Origin: Curvularia sp. ZM96 | Taxonomy: Eukaryota; Ascomycota; Dothideomycetes; Pleosporales; Pleosporaceae | Length of the DNA stretch: 64,000 nt | NCBI GenBank assembly: GCA_022457065.1 | Contig: JAJGBQ010000003.1 | Coordinates: 3,906,001-3,970,000, forward strand | Direction of reading: 5' to 3' | In this document: in pieces, positions 9,306 to 20,649 of the stretch | How the letters are laid out: every line of letters starts with the position of its first letter | Position numbering within the stretch: position 1 is the first letter of the stretch | Made by a program: the position numbers and the translations under genes | Notes under the pieces: generated by a model | What the model was told of the DNA's origin: nothing | Seen by the model: the letters and a program-made list of their open reading frames with translations, nothing else | Database searches by the model: none

Positions 9306-12300
9306 ATGAGCCAATCCCCCACTAGGCGCGGGGCGACGAAGAAGAGTCGCTATGACCTGAAAAGAGAACGGGATATTCGCCTTCATTATGGAGCCGCCTT
9401 TCGCAATATACAGCATGTTGACGATTTGGACACCCATGTTCCCCATCCGTCTCAGGACTCGACTCTTACCGCCTTGTGTCAACTGACTGCTATCCGCATG
9501 GGAGCGCAACGGGCCATGATCTCACTTGTCGACGGAGAAAGACAACACATTCTAGCAGAGGCTACTAGCGATCTCTGTCTTCGCCCAGAGAACCAGACAG
9601 CTGGAAAAGATGTACTGTGGGCCGGCAGCGTCAGCATTCCGCGCAGCTTGGGATTATGTGAGAATGTGTTGGATCCCGGTCTTGAGAATAACATCCTGGT
9701 CATCAACGATCTTGCGGACGACGGGAGATCCTTGCGCCTGGGCCCTGATCATGACTACGCCGATATGCGGTTTTATGCTGGCATCGCACTTGCTTCCCCA
9801 GATGGCACAATAGTCGGAACGTTGTGCATTTTCGACAAAGCACCCCGGGATGGCCTTACCAGCGAGCAAGTCAGCCTTTTCAAGGACCTCGCGTCTACTG
9901 TTATCGAGTACCTGAACACTTATACCATCAGAGACCAGTACAGTCGAGGAGAAAGATTTACACGCGGTCTGATCTCTTTCGCCGAAGGCGCGACTGCTCT
10001 ATTGCCATTCAGACACAACGAACAACAAACCCCCTCAATAACATCTTACCCATCTTCAGACCTATCTTTGCCGACAGGAGACGATCCTCGCTCTGCACGC
10101 GCTAAGGATGAACCAGAATTGGATGATTATTTGCCTGTCAGTTCATCTCCCCCGAGGCAGAGAACAACTACCACAAGGTCGGCACGTCATCGGTCAATAG
10201 GAACGCTTCAGGACTCTATCCTACCCGTGGAATCAAAGCTGATGTTTTCTCGTGCCGCGAATGTTATGATGGCCTCGAGTAATTTGGATGGGGTACTCAT
10301 ACTCGATGCAAGCATTGCGGCGAACGGAGGCCAACGGCGCGTGAACGCTTCCTCTCGAACCAGAAACGCGGCCGATTCTTATTCTGAATCCTACCAGTCC
10401 AGATCTTCTAGCGATGGAGGGAGCACCAACAGCACAGAAGATAATTTCCGCAGTAAACCCACTTCACGTTCCAAGACATGTAAGAGCACTTGATCTACAG
10501 CTCGAGAATGAGGCAGCGACTGACTCCATTCACACTGTTCAGGTCAGCTGCTTGGAGTTGCGACTTCTAATGACAAAGGAAACGATAGCCATGGGTCGCT
10601 TTTGGAATCCGACCTCGCTCGTATGCTCCACGAATATCCGCAAGGTAAAATCTTCACTCTCTCGGCTGGTGGAGTGTTCGTATCCTCCACCGATGAGACA
10701 ACCTCAAGTCCTCATGTTACCGAACAGCTACCACGAACGGCGCCTTCCAAGCGCCAGACAAAGAACTGGTCAAAAAGATGCTCAGAAGCCATCAAAGAAA
10801 TGTTCCCTGAAGCGTTCAGCGTCGCTTTTGTTCCATTCTGGGATTTTGAGAGGTCAAGGTGGTTTGCAGGTTGTCTGTGTTGGAGCAACAATCCATACCG
10901 CCTACTATCTCCATCTGTTGATTTGATGTACTTCAAAATCTTCAGCAATTCCATCATGAGGGAATTGTCGAGACTGGACGCTTTGAGTTTGGATCAGGTA
11001 AGTTGAGGGAAGATGAAGACTGCGCAGAATGTAGTGTAATGATTCTACTTGTTTACTCTTACTCTCAACGGCGCTATTCCTCTTCATAATCAGCTGACAA
11101 ACTTCTAGGCTAAATCAACGTTTGTGGCCTCCATTTCACATGAGTTACGCTCTCCTTTGCACGGGATACTAGGTACACTAGAGTTTATCAAGGATACGCC
11201 CTTGGATTCGTTTCAGGCCAGTATGCTGAATTCATTGCATGGTTGCGGAATAACCTTGCTCGACACAATCAACCAAGTTATGGACTATGGAAAAATCAGC
11301 GCATCGAGAAACACCATTTCCTCAAAACGAATCAAGAGCCGGAACACAATAAAGTTATCTTCTAAGCCAGTAAAGGCTAGAAGAAGGAAAGACCCCGCGT
11401 TCGATATCGGCATTGCAACAGAACAAGTCGTCGAGGCTGTATTCTCGGGATCCTCGTACATCCCTGTCACCTCCAAACCCATTGAAGAGTCTACGTCTAG
11501 CGCTGACGACGATCCGATTCTCCTCTCCAAACGTAACGCACGCTTTGTTATACTTGAAGTGGCCGATGAAGATGATTGGGTATTTCCCTTCCCGATCGGA
11601 TCTTGGAGAAGGATCGTCATGAACTTGTTTGGCAACGCCATGAAGTATACGGAATCAGGCTGTAAGTTGATGAAATTTTCTGTTGAAAACTGGTAGAGTA
11701 GTGAGTGCGGGCAACAACAAAGTGCCGCTGAGGTAGCGGTGTATACTCGACCTGCCCCCAACGCCTGGCTTTCGTCGAGGGCGATATCATGACTACACGT
11801 GCATTGTTTTCTTCGTTCTTCACATCACGCTAAAAAAAAAGTTCAACTAATTTTTGTTGTTGTTTAGATATTTACATTTCTCTACGTTCTAGCAAACCGT
11901 CTGAAAACACCAACGCGCCGGCAGCGATAACACTGACCATTACGGATACGGGCTTGGGGATGAGCCCCAGCTTTCTTGCGAACAAAATCTTTGAACCATT
12001 CACCCAGGAAAATTCTCATTCAGCTGGAACTGGATTGGGCCTGAGTATAGTTCGACAGATCATCGACACGAGTGGTGGAAAGATCGAAGTTAGCAGCCAG
12101 CCGTCTGTTGGAACCAAAGTAACCGTTAAACTTGCACTCACTAAGCCGGATTCTTCCGGTCTATTAGCAGCTGAACGCATGCGGTTCCAGTCATCCCTGC
12201 CCAGACTACAGGGTCGGAAGATATGCATACTTTCTAAGAGGATTGCAAGGCTTCCAGACGGCACTGATGATTCACAGATGGAAGAAGGCCTTTTGCGCTT

Positions 12301-13457
12301 CACCAATGCGCTGGCCAACACCCTTGAGAAGCACCTCAAGATGGAAGTCGTGAGGTCTACTGACTGGCAGTATGATGGCGCGGATATGATAATTTGTCCC
12401 GAAGTTTCCTTTGAGTATCTCGACGCTATTCGTCGTCGCAGAGCCCGCGATCAACGAGCTCCTGTCATTGTGTTCATTGGAATGGACGCATTCGAAGCAG
12501 CTACTCTGCGTTCAGACGTTCGTGTGACGTGTAAGGAGTCTGTGGTCGAGATAATGACTCAGCCGTTAGTATCGTTCCTTTCATGCCTCGAATGCGTTGG
12601 CTGATTTTACTAGTTGCGGACCACAAAAACTGGCTTTCGTTCTCAACCGGTGCCTAGATCGATATGACCAACCCGGTGAAAATGTACAGCCTCAAAGGAC
12701 GCCCAGTCCACTACCCCCAATTGTATCTCATGGAGCTCAAGAACAACAGGATATGACCAATTTCGCCCCCAGATCTGTTGAACTAGGCGTTAGGCCAACT
12801 GCAGCGGATCCTGCAGAACAACCTAATAAACCACCATCTTTGTCGCCCACACCACAACCCAGAACGGGCTCGTGTTCGAAAAAAGATTCAACCGTACCTC
12901 ACATTCTCATCGTTGATGACAATGTGCTAAACCGAAGGGTAGGTCTGAATTGATTGTGACAGTTGTGCTTACTGACCTCACAAGTTACTTGCTGCATTCA
13001 TGCAAAAGAATAATCTTCGATACCAAGAAGTAACGAACGGTCTCGAAGCACTGCACAAGTACCAGGCGGGCACACACAATATTCAAGTCATACTAATGGG
13101 TAAGTAACACTGATCTTTCGATCCGACCTGATGCGGTTCACTTTCATTTCTGTCTTCGAAGATACTCATGATACATTAGACATGTCCATGCCGGTCATGG
13201 ACGGCATGACGGCTACTCGTGCCATACGTGAACACGAACAAAATAACAATATGCCGCGTAGCTGTATCATTGCGTTGACTGGCCTCACGTCTTCAAGTGC
13301 TAGGCTAGAAGCATGGAGCTCGGGTATCGATCACTATGTTACCAAGCCTGTAAACTACAAGGAGCTCAGAGAGCTTTTGAAAAGCGAAGAAGACAAAAAG
13401 AGTGGGGACCAGAGAGACGCAGGATTTCTTAGGTCCATACCAGAAGAGGCATCTTGA
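9306..13457 (+). CDS. Hybrid histidine kinase with N-terminal GAF domain and C-terminal receiver
   Basis: Seven exons (9306-10479, 10543-10997, 11109-11661, 11868-12564, 12614-12938, 12985-13099, 13180-13457) give 1198 aa. The N-terminus (about 40-215) is GAF-like, with no signal peptide or membrane segment, so the sensor is probably cytosolic. A long Ser-rich linker follows. The HisKA box ISHELRSPLHG carries the phospho-accepting His at about 554; the ATPase domain shows the N box (FGNAMKY), G1 (DTGLGM), F box (FEPFTQE) and G2 (GTGLGLS). The receiver has the acidic pair VDDN, the phospho-accepting Asp in DMSMPVMDG (about 1107) and the conserved Lys in VTKP (about 1162). All phosphorelay residues are present, so it should pass phosphate to an HPt protein of the Ypd1 type. 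The ligand is not evident. The 12565 donor (GTTAGT) was chosen because it alone keeps frame. Confidence 0.93.
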
Positions 13458-14123
13458 AGTTTGTTGGAATCTGAGCCATCGCTGTGCGGATTGGTCCAGA
13501 TTGGCATCCTGGAGCATGTGATAGTGGAAAGACAGCAAAGGATTGGGCTCCGTCAAATCCAGCAGTTCAACAAGCTACATGAGTTCTCGCAATTGTCGAA
13601 CGCAAGCACGGCACATTAGAGTCCACAGCTGGAAAGGAAAGTCCCAAAGGGCTGTCTGCGCTGAAGGCCATGCATCGGTAAGGTTGAAAGAGAAGGTACG
13701 TTTGACACAAGCAACGAATACAGAGAAGACAAGAACATGGGACGTTTGCGCAAACACACCCATGACAATATACCCATATTCAGTTGCTTCCTGCGCTCGC
13801 TTCGTTTCGCGATTTCTTCTATGGCGTGATGTATGCAAGCTAAGAGCGATGCGGAAACCATGCTGGAATACTCATCTGTGCAGGCACGGTTTACTATGAG
13901 CAAGTGCCTCAGTCATAGCATTTCTATGCAGACGGGGATCTGATTCTGTATCTGTGCACTGCGTGTAGCAAGCCGGCTTGAGCGTTATTCGCTGAGTTTT
14001 CTAGCGCGAGAACTTTGCGTGATCATCAACTGACCAACTCTCGTACTCCATTTGGCGACCAAACTCAGATTATCATTCTGAATATATACGCTGCCGATTC
14101 AGTTTCTTCCATCAAAGCAATTC
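13458..14123. other. Intergenic (kinase 3' side to tRNA-Ala)
   Basis: Short overlapping frames on both strands, none over 120 aa and none with a recognisable motif. Probably the kinase 3' UTR and the 5' flank of the tRNA. Confidence 0.5.
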
Positions 14124-14195
14124 GGGCTTGTGGTTTAGTGGTATAATACTCCCTTAGCATGGGAGTGGTCCGGGGTTCGATTCCCCGCGAGTCCA
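14124..14195 (+). tRNA. tRNA-Ala (AGC)
   Basis: A 72-nt cloverleaf including discriminator A. The acceptor GGGCTTG pairs with CGAGTCC and includes the G3:U70 wobble that identifies alanine tRNAs. The anticodon arm is CTCCC / loop TTAGCAT / GGGAG with anticodon AGC. The T arm is CGGGG / TTCGATT / CCCCG. No intron. The internal A box (TGGTTTAGTGG) and B box (GGTTCGATTCC) are clear. Confidence 0.96.
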
Positions 14196-14199
14196 ATTC

Positions 14200-14204
14200 T
14201 TTTT
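14200..14204 (+). terminator. RNA polymerase III terminator of tRNA-Ala
   Basis: A run of five T begins five bases after the tRNA discriminator base, as expected for Pol III termination. Confidence 0.75.
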
Positions 14205-14762
14205 GCCTTTTTATGCGCCTATCTTTTTGCCGCACTTGCATTTTTGTGTGCTTCCTTTTGCTTCCCGTCGGCAGCCCACACGGCGCTGCCGGTCTTTGTT
14301 GAGCAGCTAGCCCATGACGCCACTGGTGATGTATGAAACGACCACTATAGAAATGCCTGCGTATTGTACTTGCTTTTTCACTTTCCCTTTACTTCTGACG
14401 TGCGCTAGGGTCTACGCGGCAAGTGTGGCAGTCACTTCGAAGGGCAATGGCACTCTGGTGGCAATTTACCAACGAGACAGCATTTTCACAGACCAAAATA
14501 TTCACACATTGATCGAGCAGCATAGATGTAAATCTCTTTCGATGTTTATATCAGAAAGGGTATCGATTATGTACGTTAGAAATTTAATGGTATATATGCT
14601 TCACGCCGAAGCCCATATCCGCCTCGACGTGACTGTCACAGCCACTGCAGCATTATACAAATCCCAAGATCATGCAAAGGTACCGTGCCCTTTGTACATG
14701 ATCCTATCCCCCGGGCGCATCAAACATGCGCATGTTACAAGGCGTAATCAATGACGAGTTGT
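14205..14762. other. Intergenic, protease 3' flank
   Basis: A 146-aa frame starting at 14314 on the plus strand covers most of this stretch but shows no domain and no homology I recognise. It most likely lies over the 3' UTR of the subtilase. Confidence 0.45.
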
Positions 14763-16013
14763 TTATGCGCCATTGCCGTTGTAGGCAATGAGGTTAGGGC
14801 TGCCCTCTCCAGCCCTCAGGTTTGTAATAGCATCCTTGGTAGCGAGCTCCTGGATGCGCTTGCACAGGTCAGTTGGGGAGCGGGGCCCCTCGAGCGAGAT
14901 AAGGTAAGCGGCAAGGCCGGCAATGTGTGGGCAGGCCATGGAGGTTCCGCTGATGGTGTTTGTGGCGGTAGTCGAGCCGATCCATGCGCTCTTGATCTTC
15001 TCGCCAGGAGCAAAGATGTCGACGACCTTGCCAAAGTTGGAGAAGCTGGACTTGAGGTCACGCTCGTTGGTTGCGCCGACGGTGCAGGCCTCGGGGGCAG
15101 ATGCGGGCGACGAGTTGGATGCGTCTTCGCCCTCGTTACCGGCGGCAGCGGCGACAAAGGCACCAGCTTGGACAGCAGACTTGATGGCGGCGTTGGTGGT
15201 GCGCGAGAACTGGCCACCGAGAGACATGGAGAGGACAGTGCGGTTGATGTGGCCCTTCTCAGTGGCGTCGTTGACAGCCCAGGCAATGCCCTGGAGGACA
15301 CCAGAGTTGCTGCCAGAGCCGTCTGCGCCGAGGACCTTGACACCGATAACGTTGGCCTTCTTGGCTACACCGAACGTTTTGCCGGCAGCGGTTCCAGAGC
15401 AGTGCGTGCCGTGGCCTTGGTCATCCTCACCATCGGAGTTGCGAACGAAGCTCTGTCCAAGAGTGGCCCGGCCTTCAAACTCGGTGTGCTGGACGTTGAG
15501 ACCAGTGTCGATGACATAGATGAAGGTGTCCTCGCCAGCAGCGCTGTCGAAGATGTACTCTTGGGCACCAGGCTCCCTGTGGGAAATGCGTGCCAAGCCG
15601 TAAATGGAGTTGTCCTGGGTGACGAGAGTACCGTTGGCAGCAGCGCTTACAGGAGCAGCAGGAGCAGCTACGCCTGCAGGCGGGGTGAGGGTGCCGACTG
15701 GGACGGAGGCGTACATCATGTAGTCAGGCTCGACAGACTTGATGGCGCCCATGCTTTCGAGGATGTCCAGGACACCGTCGTTGTCACAGTCAAACGTAAA
15801 GCCCTTGACACCCCCCATGGAGTAAGTGACCTTGGACTCAACGCCAGCAGCCTCCATGACAGAAGTGAGGACATCGTCAAGAAGCTCATTGTCCTCGATA
15901 CGAGCAATCCATGAGTTGGGAACAGTGTTCTCGCCACGGGCACGGATAACCTTTTGGCCAAAGACGCCGGGTAGAATGGCTCCAAGAGCAAGTGCAAGCT
16001 TCAATGAAATCAT
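14763..16013 (-). CDS. Secreted subtilisin-like serine protease (proteinase K-type, S8)
   Basis: An intronless 416-aa preproprotein. Residues 1-19 are a signal peptide (MISLKLALALGAILPGVFGQ region). An I9 inhibitor propeptide follows (about 32-105, ending near VEPDYMMYASVP), and then the mature S8A domain. The catalytic triad is visible: Asp169 (YVIDTGLN), His201 (DDQGHGTHCSGTAAG), Ser358 (GTSMACPHIAG), with the oxyanion Asn in AAAGNEG (about 293). It should be an alkaline endoprotease acting outside the cell; relatives are involved in nutrient release and in plant, insect or nematode interactions. The ATG used directly precedes the signal peptide; the frame is open 60 nt further upstream but has no other ATG. 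A long antisense frame mirrors this gene and is an artefact of codon usage. Confidence 0.95.
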   Translation of the reverse strand: MISLKLALALGAILPGVFGQKVIRARGENTVPNSWIARIEDNELLDDVLTSVMEAAGVESKVTYSMGGVKGFTFDCDNDGVLDILESMGAIKSVEPDYMMYASVPVGTLTPPAGVAAPAAPVSAAANGTLVTQDNSIYGLARISHREPGAQEYIFDSAAGEDTFIYVIDTGLNVQHTEFEGRATLGQSFVRNSDGEDDQGHGTHCSGTAAGKTFGVAKKANVIGVKVLGADGSGSNSGVLQGIAWAVNDATEKGHINRTVLSMSLGGQFSRTTNAAIKSAVQAGAFVAAAAGNEGEDASNSSPASAPEACTVGATNERDLKSSFSNFGKVVDIFAPGEKIKSAWIGSTTATNTISGTSMACPHIAGLAAYLISLEGPRSPTDLCKRIQELATKDAITNLRAGEGSPNLIAYNGNGA

Positions 16014-16077
16014 GTTTGGGTAGTAGTTGTTTTCGCGACCAGCAAAAGCAGATGAAAGGAAGAGTAGTAGCAAAAAA

Positions 16078-16109
16078 GAATGAATGAATGAGTGAACGAA
16101 CAGATGAAT
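16078..16109. repeat. Degenerate GAAT/GAAC tetranucleotide repeat
   Basis: Short run of GAAT, GAGT and GAAC units in the 5' leader of the subtilase gene. It may be a polymorphic microsatellite. Confidence 0.6.
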
Positions 16110-16190
16110 GGACTAGCCAGAAAGAATCAAAAAGTTATTGAGGGTGAGATGTGTAAAGTAGTGTTGATAGAAGAGAAGAGAAACAAGCAG

Positions 16191-16197
16191 TTATAAA
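16191..16197 (-). promoter_or_regulatory. Possible TATA box of the subtilase gene
   Basis: TTTATAA on the minus strand, about 180 nt upstream of the ATG, would fit a regulated secreted protease with a leader of about 100-150 nt. Inferred from position and sequence only. Confidence 0.35.
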
Positions 16198-17169
16198 GTG
16201 TCTCCTTGGTACTTTTTAATGTGATGTTGTACGTGGGATCGTCAGAATCAGGCGATCATACAACCCGCTCCAGACTTGATTGGCATAGTACCCATCGATG
16301 GGGTGGAGGCCTCATTAGCCACAACTTCAACCGACAGGCTCGCTAGAGACTGCCTTGCAACAGCGAGATGGCATGGCAGGCTCTCCGCGTTTCATCGATC
16401 GTTTAGGCAGGAGGAAATGTCTGCGGTAAAGCTGGTGTACGCGATGCTATTGGCTTGCAGCTTAATGAGGACTAGGCTCATCCGAGCATGAAATACCCAG
16501 CCGCTGGAAGCTGGTATAGGAGCCGCAGTATTTCTGTATAGAGTATAATGGGAGAGCAAAATGCCTCGCTTCATTTGTCGGGCGACGGCTTGGCAGGTGG
16601 AGATCTTTCCCGCATGGCGTAGCAGCCAAGACATTTGTGACAGGAGTGGGGAAAGTCCAGACACAGCGGAAGGGAGACATCTGTTAAACGTCAGTAAGAG
16701 ATTGGACAAGCCGTTGGAGATTGGAATTAAGCATCCGCAGTGGCAAGGCTGGCGGGCGGCGTAGGCCATTCTGCCGCCCCTTTACATCCAGCACGCCGTC
16801 GGTGATGGTCGATCTGCCGCCCAGCGAATCAGCCAGCCGAAGAGCCTCAAGCACGCAACGTCGCCTATGCCGTTTAATTTTGGGCCTCCTGAGTACTGAC
16901 GAATAAAACTGTCGCGGAGATTTTGACAATGCCTGATTCTAGTGGTTCAGGCCGCGTCTGCCTGCCATGGCTCTACGTACGTTTTCTTGGCCCAAACGGA
17001 ATCTCCGACACGACTTCATGCATTACCTAAGCTAGGGGCCTCCTTGTTTTTTCCACACGCAGCTCTTTGCTGTATTCTTGCAAAACAAACAAATTTTGAA
17101 TATGCACCCATCTCCGAATTCTATGCGTCGAACTGCTTCGACAGGTCTAGCGCCCTAAACACGACAGAA
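16198..17169. other. Intergenic (upstream of subtilase, downstream of CDC123)
   Basis: No gene supported. Short frames on both strands, the longest 125 aa on the minus strand, lack motifs. Contains the distal promoter of the subtilase. Confidence 0.5.
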
Positions 17170-18234
17170 CTACTCGCCCTGCTCGTCCAAGGTCACAGCA
17201 AATTGTGCTTCCTCAAGTCCGTAGAGTACTCTGCCATCCAGGACCCAGTTGAACAGACAAGCCCCACAACCCGATAATGCGCCGAAAGGATTGATCTCGA
17301 CCAGCCTAACATTGCCATGCCGTTCCAGCGCCACATCAAAACTGAATCCGTGTTTCAGCAACAAATCCATGATGTCTCCAGTGAGATCCTCCTTCGCGTA
17401 TGTTACGATCTCCTGTAGGAGTGCCTTGGCGCCTGTCTCAACCTTAGCCACCGTTTCCTCCAACGTGAAACCCCAAGGTGCATAAAACACAAATGGCCAC
17501 TTATACTGACTGATGGCGCTTATCTTGAAGTTCTTGGATGTTTCTGAGTCTGTCGCTGCAGCTGCAGGGGGTGGAACAAAGACTCTAAACTCCCTCGCGG
17601 CATCCATACCGTCGTCCCATCTGTTCAGTACAAGTTTGATGCTCATCTCTCTTCCTTCTCGCGCTGCATCCTCCTTCTCTCGCTGGAGACAACCATACGC
17701 CCGCATAGACGTACAAAGCTTCGTGATGATTTCGTGCAGCGTTGATGATGGCAGTTTGCCGCCCATAGGACTGTCCTTTGGTGACATCTGATCGAGTCTG
17801 ATAAACCACTTCTTCTCGCCATCCAGAAGCGACGTCAGGACTTTGCCGGCTTTCGTACATGGTAGAATCTCAATGATTTCTGCAAGTATCGCTTCGTGGA
17901 TGCGATTAGTGGCTACCCACGCGCTGTGGCATCGCATCATGTCTTCGTATAGGAAACCGGGAAGGATCACCTCATGATATTCACCTGGCCCCAGACATTG
18001 GGATCGAGCGATCAGCTTGTGCCACAGCGTGTAGCCATAGGGTTCCCAGGGTGGATTAGAGTGCGTAAAAGCAGGCGCTTTTTCGGGGACGACGGGTAGT
18101 ATTTCAGCAGCGCGGTGGTGGGCAGTACTGAAACGCTGGGACCGAGAGGATGGATGTGAGGAATCGGCGACGGATTTTTCTATGCTTTCCTTGTCTGCAG
18201 CAACCAGGGAATAGGGGATCTTGAGAATACGCAT
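17170..18234 (-). CDS. CDC123/D123-family protein
   Basis: An intronless 354-aa frame from the first ATG (MRILKIPYSL); the open frame upstream of it begins only at a TTG codon. The C-terminal half has the D123 signature: hydrophobic strand LVLNRWDDG, an EFRVFVPPP segment, ISQYKWPFVFYAPWGF, then the ATP-grasp end VRLVEINPFGALSGCGACLFNW (about 320-345), where the family's metal/ATP-binding Glu and Asn lie. CDC123 is an ATP-grasp assembly factor that promotes eIF2 formation. The N-terminal 50 residues are poorly conserved looking, and the match could be to a fungal paralogue rather than to the essential CDC123 itself, so no symbol is given. Confidence 0.85.
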   Translation of the reverse strand: MRILKIPYSLVAADKESIEKSVADSSHPSSRSQRFSTAHHRAAEILPVVPEKAPAFTHSNPPWEPYGYTLWHKLIARSQCLGPGEYHEVILPGFLYEDMMRCHSAWVATNRIHEAILAEIIEILPCTKAGKVLTSLLDGEKKWFIRLDQMSPKDSPMGGKLPSSTLHEIITKLCTSMRAYGCLQREKEDAAREGREMSIKLVLNRWDDGMDAAREFRVFVPPPAAAATDSETSKNFKISAISQYKWPFVFYAPWGFTLEETVAKVETGAKALLQEIVTYAKEDLTGDIMDLLLKHGFSFDVALERHGNVRLVEINPFGALSGCGACLFNWVLDGRVLYGLEEAQFAVTLDEQGE

Positions 18235-19074
18235 GATGGCGCTGGAAGTGTTGAAGTGTTGATGCACTGGTAGTGCTGGTAGTACTGGAGGTGCAAGCAG
18301 TGCTCTGGATACTAGAGGTGATAGTAGTGCATTCACTTCCCTCGTCCGCCGTTTGGGAAGGTAAAACAAAAAAGAAATTTACCCATTTATATAACTACAT
18401 ATACATTGCGCTGTTGGCAATGCTTCAAATTGTCGAATGTCGAACCGTGGTTGACACATCCTCATTTACCACATCCAAATCCAGATTCGGCCAGGAAAGG
18501 GCGCGGGTACAACAGCACTCTCCCAGTTTTGACACTGTTGACCAATTTACAACAGTGCAGGTACGTACTGGCCAATTACAGAAATGTAATACATGAGGCG
18601 ATGCAGGCACGTACTGCCTGTTGAAGAAAGAAACCAAAGGACATCGTTTTCAGTCTTTAGTATGGTGTGACTCCATCAGGCACTACACAGTAACCCCAGC
18701 ATCTGATTGGATATGCGCAAGTACAATCCTCCACGGACAATAGGTTCATAGGATAGTTGGCGAAGGTTCTATGCAGGATGTCTGGTTAGACTCTTCGACA
18801 TTGAAAATTTCAGACAAAATTGCCCGACGAATATCCTTGCAATGTGAATTTCATTTCATCCATGCCTATCACATGATCATTCTCCGCGTCAATTGTGTTG
18901 CAGCTGATAGTGACTATATCTTCTAGATTTAGCCTATCGCCTTGAACACCGTGCACTTCACATTTGGAAGTTTTTCAGGTGCCAAAATGCAACGTGTTTC
19001 ACCTAGCGCCATCGCACAATAGGCCATAACATATTGGGCGTTATAGCGCAAATGTTTCATAGGGATGTCCTTAA
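18235..19074. other. Intergenic (CDC123 promoter / SKI8 3' flank)
   Basis: Non-coding by every criterion available. An imperfect direct repeat (GCAGGTACGTACTGGCC at about 18557 and a variant at about 18604) is the only structure noticed. Confidence 0.5.
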
Positions 19075-20259
19075 TCAGCCAGCAGCTTCCCGGTAAAAGC
19101 CAATGGTGTTGTTTCCGCCAGCCAGTGCAAACATCTCGCTCTTTGTGGGGATCTTCGGTAACCACCTGGCGCTCCATAGTGGCTTGTCGCCGTGCGAATG
19201 AGTTGCAACACACGTTTTAGTCTCGAACCGCCACACTTTCGCTTTCGAATCATGTGATCTAGAGAATATGTTAACAGCGGTTTGTGCGCATCGGCAACCA
19301 AGCCTTACCCTGATAGCAAATACTCGCCAGTGTCACTCCAGTCTAGACTGAGCACCCAGCCACCATGTCCTGTGAGGTTCGCCACCTGCTCGCCCGAAGA
19401 AACATTATAGATTGCGATAATCCTGGCATCGCCTCCTGCTGCTAAGAGCTTCGATGTCGGAGAAAAGGCTACGCTACGAACCGGATGTACGAGGCCAGCC
19501 AGAGAGTGAGCGAGACGTCCAGTGTCGTTATTGAAGACGTATATCGAACCGTTTTCGTGTCCCGATGCTGTAAAGCTGCCGTCACGACTCTATTTGCTTG
19601 TGAGTAACGAGATGAAGGGGAGGAGATATACAATCAAGACATACCAGATCTACACATAGACCGAAGCTGCCTTTGGTCTCGTATTCGCGTATTCGGGGCA
19701 TGCCCTCGGCCTTGTTCAAGCTCCAGACGTTGATCTTGCCATTGATGCTGCTGCTCGCGAGGTATTGTCCATCCGCACTAATTGCAATCGCCCATATCTC
19801 ACCAGGCTTGTTCTGGTCTACAAGACTTGTCAGCACCTGTGTTAATGACGTCGGTGATGCCCTTGCAATAACAATGAAAGTGCAAGGCGTACCCACCAAC
19901 AATCTCTCCGTCTTCAGTCCAAACGCCATCTTCGCTCTGACTCCATATTTTGACCTTGCCCTCGAAACCCGCACTAGCAGCCCTTCGCGCCTTCTCTTCG
20001 CGCGCAGTCACTAGGTGGTGTATGCCGAGTGGGTGTGCTTTGTCGAGTGTCTGTATAACTGGAAAGTCGGGTTTCGTAGTATCGTAGACGTTGATGCTGC
20101 TCGCGCCAGAAGCTGAGAGTAGCTGTGTGCTAGTTGGCGCTACGGCGAAGATGTCACTCGCTTTCGGATGCGCCGACTCGACGGTGTGGAGGGTAAGGTA
20201 TTGCTTAGACTGCACGCTGTTAGGATGAAATCTGCTTGGAATTGCGCAATGCATACCAT
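19075..20259 (-). CDS. ski8: Ski8/Rec14-type WD40 protein (superkiller complex subunit)
   Basis: Five exons (20259-20257, 20209-19897, 19817-19645, 19589-19309, 19258-19075) give 317 aa of WD repeats. The first coding exon holds only the ATG; the second resumes with SKQYLTLHTVESAHP, matching the start of Ski8/Rec14/WDR61 proteins. Repeats are marked by IFAVAPTSTQLLSASG, GKVKIWSQS, EIWAIAISADGQYLASSSINGKINVWS, SFTASGHENGSIYVFNN, SVAFSPTSKLLAAGG and WVLSLDWSDTGEYLLSGSHDSKAKVWR. Ski8 is a scaffold of the Ski2-Ski3-Ski8 complex feeding the cytoplasmic exosome; in yeasts it also assists Spo11 in meiosis. Start choice rests on phase agreement and this N-terminus. Divergent from guanylate kinase. 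Confidence 0.88.
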
Positions 20260-20649
20260 GTTGACCGTTCCGTAGCTCCAGAGTCCCGTTGGACGTACGC
20301 TTAGCGTAACATGGGCAAGGCAATGCGAGGTCTGGCAAATTTCACGGCTCGATGAGGTCAGTACATACACGAAAACGCGATGTCACCAGTCCAGCCCACC
20401 ATCCCACTTGGAGTGCCCCACCAAACACCGAAGACCCCTAGCTTCACCGCCAATCAACACCCCGCATCGTCCCAGCTCACGATAGGGATGCCATTGATTC
20501 TCTCTCGGGTATCCCGAAGCCTGTTAATAGATTCGAGAAGTCATATTTCGCGAGTGACTCAACCCTCACTACCAAAACCCAGCATCGGATATCTCCAAAG
20601 CGCCTGCAAACCCCTTCTCTTGCGCCCATTTACCTGTCACGCCTTCACC
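20260..20649. promoter_or_regulatory. Shared SKI8 / GUK1 upstream region
   Basis: Divergent promoters. The guanylate kinase frame is open from an ATG at 20380, so the region available to both promoters may be as short as 120 bp if upstream starts are used. Confidence 0.5.

Noticed and set aside
14314..14754. 146-aa frame between tRNA-Ala and the subtilase
   Set aside because: ATG start but no motif; lies over the protease 3' flank. Could be revisited with transcript data.
14751..15914. 387-aa open frame antisense to the subtilase
   Set aside because: Exactly mirrors the protease coding region; its composition follows the complementary codons and it has no domain. The protease triad proves the opposite strand.
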